From an uncultured Marinosulfonomonas sp. (GTDB taxonomy: Bacteria; Pseudomonadota; Alphaproteobacteria; Rhodobacterales; Rhodobacteraceae), in assembly GCA_947311455.1 (NCBI GenBank), contig CAMZKY010000002.1:1-13322 (forward strand): DNA of 13,322 nucleotides. Reading direction: 5' to 3'. The position numbers and the translations under genes are program-made. Shown piece after piece: positions 6,728 through 13,322 of the stretch (position 1 is its first letter; every line of letters begins with the position of its first letter). Under the pieces are notes generated by a model. That model was not told where the DNA came from, made no database searches, and saw only the letters and a program-made list of their open reading frames with translations.

Positions 6728-7146
6728 CCCGCTGGATTGCAAAAACCTGCGATCTGGAAACTTGTCAGGAATTGCGGCGCATTGTGTTTATCAAAGAACA
6801 AAATGTGCCGGTGACCAGAGAGGTGGACGGGTTGGATAGGGATGCCATTCACCTACTGGCGTTTCAGGATGACGAACCCGCCGGAACCGCGCGGATTCTG
6901 GTGCGCGGAGATACAGGCAAGATAGGCCGCGTTTGTGTCTTGAAACACTATCGCGGCACCGGATTAGGGGCCGATTTAATCAATGCGGCACTGGATCAAA
7001 TGCGCGGTATCGACGGGGTGAAAACCGCCAAATTGGGCGCACAGGTTAACGCGGTGGGGTTTTATCAGGCGCTGGGCTTTGCTGAAATTGGCGATGAATA
7101 CATGGATGCGGGCATTCGCCATATTGATATGGAACGCGCGCTTTGA
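6724..7146 (+). CDS. GNAT-family N-acetyltransferase (YjcF/ElaA-like)
   Basis: A 140-aa single-domain acetyltransferase using acetyl-CoA on an unknown substrate. The N-terminal part reads as in the ElaA/YjcF group (RRIVFIKEQNVPVTREVDGLD, residues 19-39). Motif A is RVCVLKHYRGTGLGADL, with the pyrophosphate-binding RGTGLG at 77-82. The C-terminal part, GAQVNAVGFYQALGF then MDAGIRHIDM, is also typical of that group. It overlaps dapE by four bases (ATGA), and its own stop overlaps the TTG start of the next gene, so translation is coupled on both sides. That placement does not tie it chemically to lysine synthesis. Confidence 0.9.
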   Translation: MTRWIAKTCDLETCQELRRIVFIKEQNVPVTREVDGLDRDAIHLLAFQDDEPAGTARILVRGDTGKIGRVCVLKHYRGTGLGADLINAALDQMRGIDGVKTAKLGAQVNAVGFYQALGFAEIGDEYMDAGIRHIDMERAL

Positions 7147-7730
7147 GGCGCAAAACCCTTGTGGTGATGGTAAAGGTACCAAATCTTGGCCGCGTCAAAA
7201 CCCGTCTTGGCCGTGACATGGGCGCGGTTGATGCAACGTGGTGGTTTCGCCATCAGGTCGCGCGTCTGTTGCGCAATGTGTCTGATCCGCGTTGGGATGT
7301 GGTGCTGTCGGTTTCGCCGGATATTGCGGGCGTTTTCAGCCGCGTTTGGCCCAATTCCTACCCCCGTATGGCCCAAGGGCGCGGTGATCTGGGTGCACGT
7401 ATGGTGCGGGCGTTTCGGGAATTGCCTCGTGGGCCTGTGGTGCTGATCGGGGGCGATATTCCCGGGGTCACGCGCACGCTTATCGCGCAGGCTTTTGCAC
7501 AAATAGGCCCACATGATACGGTGTTTGGCCCCGCCACCGACGGGGGCTATTGGCTGGTTGGGATGAAACGGGTGAAACCTGTGCCCATGGGCCTGTTTAA
7601 AAATGTGCGCTGGTCAACCAAACATGCGCTTGCCGATACGCTGCTAACGTTAGAGGGTCAAAGCGTCGGATGCGCCGATACGCTGCAAGACGTTGATACC
7701 CTAAAAGACCTGCAAAAGATTGTCCTATGA
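7143..7730 (+). CDS. DUF2064 / TIGR04282-type glycosyltransferase (nucleotidyltransferase-like fold)
   Basis: A 195-aa GT-A/Rossmann-like protein of the group annotated as DUF2064, related to CofC/MobA nucleotidyltransferases. Motifs: VKTRLG at 18-23 (nucleotide-binding loop), QGRGDLGARM at 78-87, GGDIPG at 103-108 (the Asp binds metal in related enzymes) and GPATDGGYWLVG at 129-140. The substrate is unknown. The start is TTG at 7143 inside the stop of the GNAT gene (TTGA); the protein then opens MRRKTLVVMVK, leaving the normal N-terminus before VKTRLG. No ATG is available before the motif except one at codon 9, which would remove the first beta strand. It ends 31 nt before rnr. Confidence 0.85.
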   Translation: MRRKTLVVMVKVPNLGRVKTRLGRDMGAVDATWWFRHQVARLLRNVSDPRWDVVLSVSPDIAGVFSRVWPNSYPRMAQGRGDLGARMVRAFRELPRGPVVLIGGDIPGVTRTLIAQAFAQIGPHDTVFGPATDGGYWLVGMKRVKPVPMGLFKNVRWSTKHALADTLLTLEGQSVGCADTLQDVDTLKDLQKIVL

Positions 7731-7765
7731 TCGCAGGGGCAATGCGTGATAGGGCAGGCGCATGA
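7727..7765 (+). other. 12-codon mini-ORF bridging the glycosyltransferase gene and rnr (possible coupling peptide)
   Basis: An ATG overlaps the stop of the upstream gene (ATGA at 7727-7730). It opens a frame, MIAGAMRDRAGA, whose TGA overlaps the ATG of rnr (ATGA at 7762-7765). A ribosome finishing the upstream gene could re-initiate here and then again at rnr, so the whole run would be coupled. I see no Shine-Dalgarno sequence of its own, and rnr has an AGGG (7751-7754) 7 nt from its ATG, so it may be coincidence. Confidence 0.25.
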
Positions 7766-10020
7766 AAAAAATACCTACAAAAGAAGAAATCCTACAGTGG
7801 ATTTCCGACAATCCCACCCTGACCAGTAAACGCGACATTGCCAAAGCCTTCGGCATTAAAGGCGCGGCGCGCATTGATTTGAAACGTATCCTGCGCGAAC
7901 TGGCCGCCGAGGGACATCTGGAAAAACGCAGTAAAACCTACCGCGATCCAAATCGCTTACCGCCTGTTTCGGTGCTGCAAGTGCAAGCTCCCGACGCCGA
8001 TGGCGACATGATGGCGGCGGCGCTTGAATGGCATGGCGATGGCGATGCGCCGCGTGTGCTGATCGTTGCCAAACCATCCGATCCGGCGCTTGGCGCAGGT
8101 GATCGCATTTTGGCCCGTTTGACCGCCGTTAAAGGCGAAGATTACCAATACGAGGCACGTTTGATCCGCCGCATCGGCACCAACCCGATCCGCATTCTCG
8201 GGGTGTTTCACATGGGGTCAGAAGGTGGGCGCATCACCCCCGTTGATAAAGGCAGCGACAAAGAATGGCGCGTGCATGCAAAAGATGTCAACAACGCCAA
8301 AAAAGGCGAATTGGTCGAGGCCGAGCTGGCCGGCCCGCGTGGCCGCATGGGCCTGCCGCGCGCCCGTATTGTGGCGCGTTTGGGTGATCCGACCCAGCCC
8401 AAAGCGGTGTCTTTGATTGCTATCCATCAACACGGCATTCCTGATCATTTCCCCGATGCGGTGATTGCTCAGGCGGATCGCGCCAAACCTGCCCCTTTGG
8501 GTAAACGCGAAGATTTGCGTGATTTGCCATTGGTTACCATTGATCCGGCTGATGCGCGCGATCATGATGATGCCTGTTACGCCCACGCCGATGACGATCC
8601 GAGCAACAAAGGCGGGCATGTGGTTTGGGTGGCGATTGCCGATGTGGCGCATTATGTGACGCCCGGATCAGAACTGGATCGCGAGGCGCGCAAGCGCGGC
8701 AATTCCAGCTATTTCCCTGATCGTGTGGTGCCGATGCTGCCTGATCGTTTATCGGGCGATTTGTGTTCGCTGCACGAAGGCGTGCCGCGCGCCTGCATGG
8801 CGGTGCGCATGGTGCTGGATGCGGATGGCACCAAAATCAGTCACCGTTTCACCCGCGCAATGATGAAATCGGTGGCCTCGCTGAATTACGAAGAAGTGCA
8901 GGCTGCTGTTGATGGTGATGCAAACGACAAAACCGGGCCGCTGCTTTCAGGTGTGTTAGAGCCGCTTTATGCCGCTTATCGTGCCTTGGCCAATGCGCGC
9001 AAACATCGCCAGCCGCTTGAGCTTGATTTGCCGGAACGCAAGATTGTTCTGGATGATGACGGCACCGTGCGTTCGGTTGATTATCGTGATTGGCTGGATG
9101 CCCACAAGATGATCGAGGAATTTATGGTGCTGGCCAATGTTGCCGCCGCCGAAGAATTGATTGCCAAACGCCAGCCATTGTTATTTCGGGTGCACGAAGA
9201 ACCCAGCCCTGAAAAGCTGGACGCGCTACGCGAAACAGCACAATCGGCGGGGTTGAACTTGGCCAAAGGGCAAGTTCTGCAAACGCGGCATTTGAACAAT
9301 CTGCTGAAACAGGCGCGCGAAACCGAGTTTTCGGAACAGATCAGTATCTCAACCCTACGTTCCATGCAGCAAGCCTATTACGGGCCGGAAAATTTCGGTC
9401 ATTTTGGTTTGGCGCTGAAATCTTATGCGCATTTCACCTCACCGATCCGGCGCTATGCGGATTTGATTGTGCACCGCGCGTTGATAGCGGCGCATGGTTG
9501 GGGCGATGATGGGTTGACGCCTGACGAAATTGCACGGCTTGAAGAAACCTCGAAACATATTTCCGACACCGAGCGCCGTTCGATGATGGCAGAGCGTGAC
9601 ACTACGGATCGATATTTGGCGTCGTATTTATCAGAACGTGTGGGCACTGAATTCAACGCGCGCATTTCAGGCATTGCCCGTTTCGGGGTGTTTGCGCGGC
9701 TGGATGAAACAGGGGCGGATGGTTTGATTCCGATCCGCACATTGGGGCGCGAATATTTCACCCATGATGAACAGGCGCAGACCCTGACGGGCGAACAAAC
9801 CGGGCTTAAGCTGGGTTTGGGCACGCTGATCACCGTGCGTTTGGCCGAGGCCGACGGGGTGACGGGCGGATTGATTCTGGAGCTGCTGACGGTTGAAGGG
9901 AAATCCCCACCCAAAGGTGGCAGTGGGCGGCGCGGGCGCGGGCCGGTGCGGCGCAAGGCAAATAAATCGCAGCGCAAAAAGGCCAAAGCCAAACGCAAAG
10001 TGGCGCGCACCCGTAAATGA
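7762..10020 (+). CDS. rnr: Ribonuclease R (RNB-family 3'-5' exoribonuclease)
   Basis: RNase R degrades structured RNA processively from the 3' end and acts in mRNA, rRNA and tmRNA-linked turnover. The protein is 752 aa. Order: winged-helix-like N-terminus (1-60), cold-shock-type OB regions (about 65-210), RNB catalytic domain (about 248-575), S1 domain (about 627-711) and a Lys/Arg-rich tail (712-752) like that of E. coli RNase R. The four catalytic Asp are present in TIDPADARDHDDA: D261, D267, D269 and D270. GNSSYFPDRVVPMLPDRLS (313-331) and HFTSPIRRYADLIVHR (557-572) are further RNB signatures. The S1 domain and basic tail point to RNase R rather than RNase II. The ATG at 7762 follows AGGG. 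It is last in the dapE run and is followed by a hairpin and a convergent gene. Confidence 0.96.
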   Translation: MKKIPTKEEILQWISDNPTLTSKRDIAKAFGIKGAARIDLKRILRELAAEGHLEKRSKTYRDPNRLPPVSVLQVQAPDADGDMMAAALEWHGDGDAPRVLIVAKPSDPALGAGDRILARLTAVKGEDYQYEARLIRRIGTNPIRILGVFHMGSEGGRITPVDKGSDKEWRVHAKDVNNAKKGELVEAELAGPRGRMGLPRARIVARLGDPTQPKAVSLIAIHQHGIPDHFPDAVIAQADRAKPAPLGKREDLRDLPLVTIDPADARDHDDACYAHADDDPSNKGGHVVWVAIADVAHYVTPGSELDREARKRGNSSYFPDRVVPMLPDRLSGDLCSLHEGVPRACMAVRMVLDADGTKISHRFTRAMMKSVASLNYEEVQAAVDGDANDKTGPLLSGVLEPLYAAYRALANARKHRQPLELDLPERKIVLDDDGTVRSVDYRDWLDAHKMIEEFMVLANVAAAEELIAKRQPLLFRVHEEPSPEKLDALRETAQSAGLNLAKGQVLQTRHLNNLLKQARETEFSEQISISTLRSMQQAYYGPENFGHFGLALKSYAHFTSPIRRYADLIVHRALIAAHGWGDDGLTPDEIARLEETSKHISDTERRSMMAERDTTDRYLASYLSERVGTEFNARISGIARFGVFARLDETGADGLIPIRTLGREYFTHDEQAQTLTGEQTGLKLGLGTLITVRLAEADGVTGGLILELLTVEGKSPPKGGSGRRGRGPVRRKANKSQRKKAKAKRKVARTRK

Positions 10021-10038
10021 CGCGGGCACTCATCGCTT

Positions 10039-10077
10039 CCTTACGGGCGCTCTTTTTGACTGAAGCGGCCCGTAAGG
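10039..10077. terminator. Hairpin between convergent rnr and GST-like gene, possible bidirectional terminator
   Basis: CCTTACGGGC at 10039-10048 pairs perfectly with GCCCGTAAGG at 10068-10077. Three more pairs (10049-10051 with 10064-10066) are possible past a one-base bulge, leaving a T-rich loop. It lies 19 nt after rnr and 13 nt beyond the 3' end of the convergent gene. No U tract follows on either strand, so classic intrinsic termination is doubtful; it may instead protect 3' ends or slow polymerase. Confidence 0.5.
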
Positions 10078-10089
10078 GCCAATGAAGGG

Positions 10090-10788
10090 TTAGGGAAGAT
10101 GATACAGCGCGGCGCGCATACGCGCGATGTAGTTCGTTAGAACCGGATCATTTTTAATCAAATTGCTAACTTCGGTTGGCAACGGGATTGAGGCAATACC
10201 CGACAGCATCGGACAAACGCTTGCATCTGCGGCGGTGGGTTCATCCCCGAAAAGAAACGGTTTATCCCCCAGTTGCTGTTTGATCGCCGTCAGATCAAGG
10301 GCAACACGCTGCGCCCGTTCTGTTTCAGTAAATCGCCCGATGCCTTGGGTATACAGACCCGCCTTAAGGGATTTGCGAATTTTGTTGGCGATCACGCCAC
10401 GGATCAGTTTGGGGATCATTCCGAAAATTGTATTGCGGGTGATTTCCCATACATCATCACGCAACCAACGATCAGCCACCTGATGAAAATACAGATGTTC
10501 TTCGGCCATTCGGATAAAAGCCCTTGATGCGGCGCGTTGTTCACCGGTTAAGCCTTTGTCAAAATCGGCCCCTTGTTTTTCCAGATAGGCGCGGATGTTT
10601 TCACTGTCGGGAATAAGGGTCTGATCCACCTTAAGAACCGGTAGTTTCGCCTTTGGCATCTTGCGGGGGTCGGTGATTTTGCCTTGCCATTCCTGCCCTG
10701 ACATATTCAGCAAACAAATCGCCTTAACCACAAAAGGGCTGCTTCCGGGTTCACCAAAATGGGTTTCAAACATAAGTAAAGTTAGCAT
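10090..10788 (-). CDS. Glutathione S-transferase-fold protein (Fax/metaxin-like)
   Basis: A 232-aa two-domain GST-fold protein. The thioredoxin-like N-terminal domain (1-75) has the turn before the cis-proline (AKLPVLKVD, P50) and the DSENIRAYL helix (61-69), where GSTs bind the gamma-glutamyl group. The all-helical C-terminal domain (85-228) has QGIGRFTETE (148-157) and the N-capping-box-like PTAADAS (184-190), as in the Fax/metaxin-like group. There is no clear catalytic Ser/Tyr/Cys near the N-terminus, so the activity is uncertain. The start is ATG 10788 with AGGAG 7 nt upstream. A longer open frame to 10971 would overlap the divergent regulator and encodes an Arg-rich non-homologous stretch, so it is rejected. 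A TTGACA lies 42 nt upstream (10835-10830, minus strand), with no well-placed -10. It is divergent from the YafY-type regulator (76 bp), which is its likely controller. Confidence 0.87.
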   Translation of the reverse strand: MLTLLMFETHFGEPGSSPFVVKAICLLNMSGQEWQGKITDPRKMPKAKLPVLKVDQTLIPDSENIRAYLEKQGADFDKGLTGEQRAASRAFIRMAEEHLYFHQVADRWLRDDVWEITRNTIFGMIPKLIRGVIANKIRKSLKAGLYTQGIGRFTETERAQRVALDLTAIKQQLGDKPFLFGDEPTAADASVCPMLSGIASIPLPTEVSNLIKNDPVLTNYIARMRAALYHLP

Positions 10789-10864
10789 TTCATTCTCCTG
10801 ATTTTCCCATCTCTTATACGCGGCCCCCTTGTCAATTTCTGTCAGGAGGATGTAAGATTTCTTC

Positions 10865-11578
10865 ATGACCCGCACAAATCGCCTTTTTCGCCTTTTGCAA
10901 GCCCTGCGCACCCTGCCCAACCCTGTAACAGCGGCGCGGCTGGCCGAGGAGACCGATGTATCGGAACGCACGATTTATCGCGATATCGACACCCTGCGCG
11001 GGGTTGGGGCGATCATTGATGGCACGGCGGGCTATGGGTATGTGTTAACCGAAGATGCCGCTGTTCCGCCAATGTCGTTTGAACCGGAGGAAATCGAGGC
11101 CTTGGTTCTGGGTCTGAGAGAGGTTGCGCAGATTGGCGATGCCGCACTGGTGCAATCTGCGAAATCCGCCCTGAGCAAACTGCAAGCGCGGCTGCCGGAT
11201 GGGCAGGCGCACCGGCTGAAACACGCAGTTTTGTCGGCCAAACGATTTGCTGAAATCCCCAAGGCAACCGTCGATGCGGGCGTGTTGCGGCGGGCCTGTT
11301 GGGATGAGGTTGAAGTTGCGTTTTCCTATGTGGATGGCAAAGGCGATGAAACGACGCGAAATGTTAAGCCATTGGGTATTTCCTTTATGGATAGATCGAA
11401 TTGTTTGATTGCCTATTGTTTGCTGCGAAACGGGTTTCGGGCCTTTCGTCTGGACCGGATGCAAAACCTGTCTGTTACCGACAAATCGTTCCGTCCACAC
11501 CGTGTGCCGATGTTGCGTGATGCATTAAGCCATTATTCGCAAGAGGCGATCAAAGCGGCGGCAAATCGCTTGAATTAA
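10865..11578 (+). CDS. YafY-type HTH-WYL transcriptional regulator
   Basis: A 237-aa DNA-binding regulator. The N-terminal DeoR/HTH_11-type helix-turn-helix covers about 5-60, with the recognition region AARLAEETDVSERTIYRDI (23-41). The C-terminal WYL domain covers about 140-205, with RNVKPLGISF (165-174) and FRAFRLDRM (191-199). WYL domains bind small ligands or nucleic acid and tune the HTH. It is divergent from the GST-like gene, an arrangement usual for a local regulator and its target. The start ATG 10865 gives the expected MTRTNRLFRLLQ beginning, and there is a stop in frame 10 nt upstream, so no longer form exists. The strong AGGAGG at 10844-10849 lies 15 nt away, unusually far, so initiation may be weak or controlled. 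Confidence 0.92.
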   Translation: MTRTNRLFRLLQALRTLPNPVTAARLAEETDVSERTIYRDIDTLRGVGAIIDGTAGYGYVLTEDAAVPPMSFEPEEIEALVLGLREVAQIGDAALVQSAKSALSKLQARLPDGQAHRLKHAVLSAKRFAEIPKATVDAGVLRRACWDEVEVAFSYVDGKGDETTRNVKPLGISFMDRSNCLIAYCLLRNGFRAFRLDRMQNLSVTDKSFRPHRVPMLRDALSHYSQEAIKAAANRLN

Positions 11579-11595
11579 ATAATGTGGTTTTACGA

Positions 11596-11609
11596 GCCGG
11601 AATTCCGGC
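11596..11609. repeat. 14-bp perfect palindrome after the regulator gene
   Basis: GCCGGAATTCCGGC is self-complementary over all 14 bases. It sits 17 nt after the regulator's stop and 41 nt before the likely GTG start of the transglycosylase gene. In RNA it would make a 5-bp GC stem with an AATT loop; no U tract follows directly, though the region downstream is AT-rich. It could be a weak terminator or an operator. Its position argues against the upstream ATG at 11582 as a real start. Confidence 0.35.
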
Positions 11610-11650
11610 GTAAGTTTGCGTATATTATTTTAAATTTACAGGTGGTTGTT

Positions 11651-13003
11651 GTGTTACGTTTTGTCCTTGTTTTGGGCGCTTTATCTGCTTTTCTTAGTGA
11701 ACCGATTTTCGCAAATAATTTGGTTGTCACAAAATCTGTCCGCCCGCCGGCGCGATTGGTTGTTGGCCGTATGCAAATTCAAAGCTTGCGAAAAGCTGCG
11801 TTTGCTGCGCCTATATCAAAGCATCCAGTTTCAAGGCCGTCGGGGGGAAACGTGACACAAGCGAGCACGTCAGGAAACGCAAGATTTAACCAGTGGATCA
11901 AAAGGTTTCGGGGGCGCGCATTGGCCCGGGGAATTTCGCCCAACGTGTTTGACCGCGCGTTTCGCGGTGTGAAATACAATGCCGGTGTGGTGGCCAAGGA
12001 TCGTAATCAATCGGAATATACGCGGCAAATCTGGGATTATCTGGATCGCGCAGCCTCGCCGGTGCGGGTGAAAAACGGCAAAGCCGCGCTACGGAAATAT
12101 CGTAGTTTATTTGACAGGATTGAAAAACGTTACGGGGTCGAGGCAGAGGTTGTTGCCGCGGTTTGGGGGCTGGAAAGCGCGTATGGCGCGACGCGCGGCG
12201 ATATCAATATTGTCGAGGCATTGGCCACTTTGGCCTTTGATGGACGGCGCGGTAAATTTTTTGAACAAGAGCTAATCGCCGCATTGAAAATCCTTCAATC
12301 GGGTGATGTTTTGCCGCGTAACATGACGGGATCGTGGGCGGGTGCGATGGGGCATACACAATTTATGCCGACCAGCTATCTGGCCTATGCCCAGGATTTC
12401 ACCGGTGATGGTAAGCGCGACATCTGGGGTAAAGACCCGAGTGATGCGCTGGCGTCAACGGCGGCTTATTTGTCAAAATTTGGTTGGCGCAAAGGCCAGC
12501 CGTGGGGCGTAGAGGTAAAACTGCCGCGCGGGTTTAACTATGCGCTTGCCAGTCGCAAAATCCTGAAAAACCCCGGGGATTGGGGTGCACTGGGTGTACG
12601 TTCGGTAAAGGGTGGGGTTGTGCGAAATTATGGTCGCGCGTCGATCTTGTTGCCAGCGGGGGCCAAAGGGCCAGCGTTTATGATCTTTAACAATTTTGCG
12701 GTGATCGAACGCTATAATATGGCGGATGCTTATGTGATTGCTGTTGGGCATTTATCGGACTTATTGCGCGGCGGCGAGCCGATCAAGGCAAGCTGGCCAC
12801 GCGGGTATGAGCCTTTGTCATTCACCGAGAAAAAGGAAATGCAGCGCCGTCTAACGCGGCTTGGATTTGATAGTGACGGTGTGGACGGAATTATCGGGCC
12901 AAACACCATTTCGGCCATCCGGGCCTTTCAGGTTTCGGTTGGGGTAACGCCGGATGGATTCCCTTCGACGCAGCTGTTGAAGCTGCTGAAGCGGGATCAA
13001 TAG
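11651..13003 (+). CDS. Secreted lytic murein transglycosylase, MltB family, with C-terminal peptidoglycan-binding domain
   Basis: This enzyme cleaves the glycan strands of peptidoglycan, forming 1,6-anhydro-muramic ends, in the periplasm. With the GTG start at 11651 it is 450 aa and begins MLRFVLVLGALSAFLSEPIFA, a signal peptide with probable cleavage after IFA. There is no lipobox Cys, so it is soluble rather than a lipoprotein. AGGTGG at 11639-11644 precedes the GTG by 6 nt. The open frame extends to an ATG at 11582, but that has no ribosome site and would put 23 residues ahead of the signal peptide. A linker (about 25-75) leads to the SLT_2/MltB_2 domain (about 78-380): catalytic E175 in WGLESAYG, GHTQFMPTSY (234-243), and the FTGDGKRDIW loop (250-259). 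Residues 388-446 form a peptidoglycan_binding_1 domain (FDSDGVDGIIGPNTISAIRA). It stands alone after the regulator gene, with no coupling. Confidence 0.92.
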   Translation: MLRFVLVLGALSAFLSEPIFANNLVVTKSVRPPARLVVGRMQIQSLRKAAFAAPISKHPVSRPSGGNVTQASTSGNARFNQWIKRFRGRALARGISPNVFDRAFRGVKYNAGVVAKDRNQSEYTRQIWDYLDRAASPVRVKNGKAALRKYRSLFDRIEKRYGVEAEVVAAVWGLESAYGATRGDINIVEALATLAFDGRRGKFFEQELIAALKILQSGDVLPRNMTGSWAGAMGHTQFMPTSYLAYAQDFTGDGKRDIWGKDPSDALASTAAYLSKFGWRKGQPWGVEVKLPRGFNYALASRKILKNPGDWGALGVRSVKGGVVRNYGRASILLPAGAKGPAFMIFNNFAVIERYNMADAYVIAVGHLSDLLRGGEPIKASWPRGYEPLSFTEKKEMQRRLTRLGFDSDGVDGIIGPNTISAIRAFQVSVGVTPDGFPSTQLLKLLKRDQ

Positions 13004-13030
13004 CTGAGGCACCGCGCTAGAATCGGTCAA

Positions 13031-13322
13031 TCAATCCAGTTTTTGATTAACCATCAAATAGCTATTGTATTTGCGAAAGTTTTCGGAGCTGCGGTTTTTA
13101 CTGATAATTTGGTATCGATGCGGGTTAGGCCAAGGCGAACCACATTGAATTTCATCAAACGCCGCAACCGGATACCCGCCGCCAAATTTTTCATCAAGGC
13201 TACTTTTCGTGAATTCTTTGAACGAAAACAATCCAACACAATGGTGTGACCCGTTTTGTTCAGCACAGCTATGGATTTTGTTAGAAAAATGGATCTGCAC
13301 CAAGCCTTGCGCACGCGGTTTA
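13031..13322 (-). CDS. Possible 3' end of an unidentified gene entering from the right edge
   Basis: A minus-strand frame is open from the window edge to a TGA at 13031, about 96 codons. The part HHCVGLFSFKEF then FGGGYPVAAFDEIQCGSPWPNPHRY looks protein-like, and the position, tail-to-tail with the transglycosylase gene, would be natural. Against it, two other frames (one per strand) are also open over most of this stretch. I see no known motif, and the start lies outside the window. If it is not coding, these 319 bp hold nothing else I can name. Confidence 0.35.
   Translation of the reverse strand, partial: KPRAQGLVQIHFSNKIHSCAEQNGSHHCVGLFSFKEFTKSSLDEKFGGGYPVAAFDEIQCGSPWPNPHRYQIISKNRSSENFRKYNSYLMVNQKLD

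Noticed and set aside
9453..10010. 185-aa minus-strand open frame inside the 3' end of rnr
   Set aside because: Antisense to the RNB/S1 coding region of RNase R; a composition-driven shadow frame.
10789..10971. 61-residue N-terminal extension of the GST-like protein
   Set aside because: It overlaps the divergent regulator, is Arg-rich without homology to GSTs, and a good AGGAG site marks ATG 10788.
13029..13048. AATCAA/TTGATT hairpin after the transglycosylase gene as a terminator
   Set aside because: The 6-bp stem is AT-rich, the loop is 8 nt and no U tract follows; too weak to call.
1..13322. A defence island, CRISPR array, biosynthetic cluster, prophage or transposon
   Set aside because: I found no repeats of array type, no transposase, integrase or nuclease-pair genes, and all confident genes belong to housekeeping, respiratory, envelope or Hint families.

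Overview
This window looks like ordinary chromosome from an alphaproteobacterium, most likely a member of the Rhodobacterales. That inference rests on the short-Q-loop CydAB oxidase, the tandem Hint-domain proteins (a hallmark of that order), the DapE-GNAT-glycosyltransferase-RNase R gene run, and the GST/YafY-type divergent pair. I see no tRNA, rRNA, insertion sequence, CRISPR array, integrase or phage gene.

Layout. Positions 1-1478 (minus strand) hold the start of cydB and all of cydA, a bd-type quinol oxidase operon. Its upstream region carries a near-perfect palindrome that resembles the Irr iron-response box. Divergent from it (plus strand, 1621-2609) is a two-gene unit: a small protein of unknown function and a HAD-family phosphatase that starts at TTG inside the stop codon of its neighbour. 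Facing these (minus strand, 2606-5281) is a tandem pair of Hint-domain proteins. The upstream one has an intact Hint active site behind a choice-of-anchor-L-like and a cadherin-like region. The downstream one has a Hint domain without the Cys and His. The 297 bp between this pair and dapE is AT-rich and contains inverted repeats.

Positions 5579-10020 (plus strand) form a tightly packed run: dapE (lysine/peptidoglycan precursor synthesis), a GNAT acetyltransferase, a DUF2064/CofC-like glycosyltransferase, and rnr (RNase R). The first three overlap at stop/start codons. A 12-codon mini-ORF bridges the gap to rnr with ATGA overlaps at both ends. A hairpin lies between rnr and a convergent GST-fold (Fax/metaxin-like) gene. 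Divergent from the GST gene is a YafY-type HTH-WYL regulator, probably its regulator. The last complete gene is a secreted MltB-family lytic transglycosylase with a C-terminal peptidoglycan-binding domain. The final 319 bp hold at most the 3' end of a minus-strand gene that I cannot identify.

The genes do not form one pathway. They fall into a respiratory unit, a secreted Hint pair, a housekeeping run and cell-wall enzymes. I did not find a convincing new multi-gene system. The most unusual items are the intact/degenerate Hint pair, the mini-ORF coupled to rnr, and the Irr-like palindrome at cydA.
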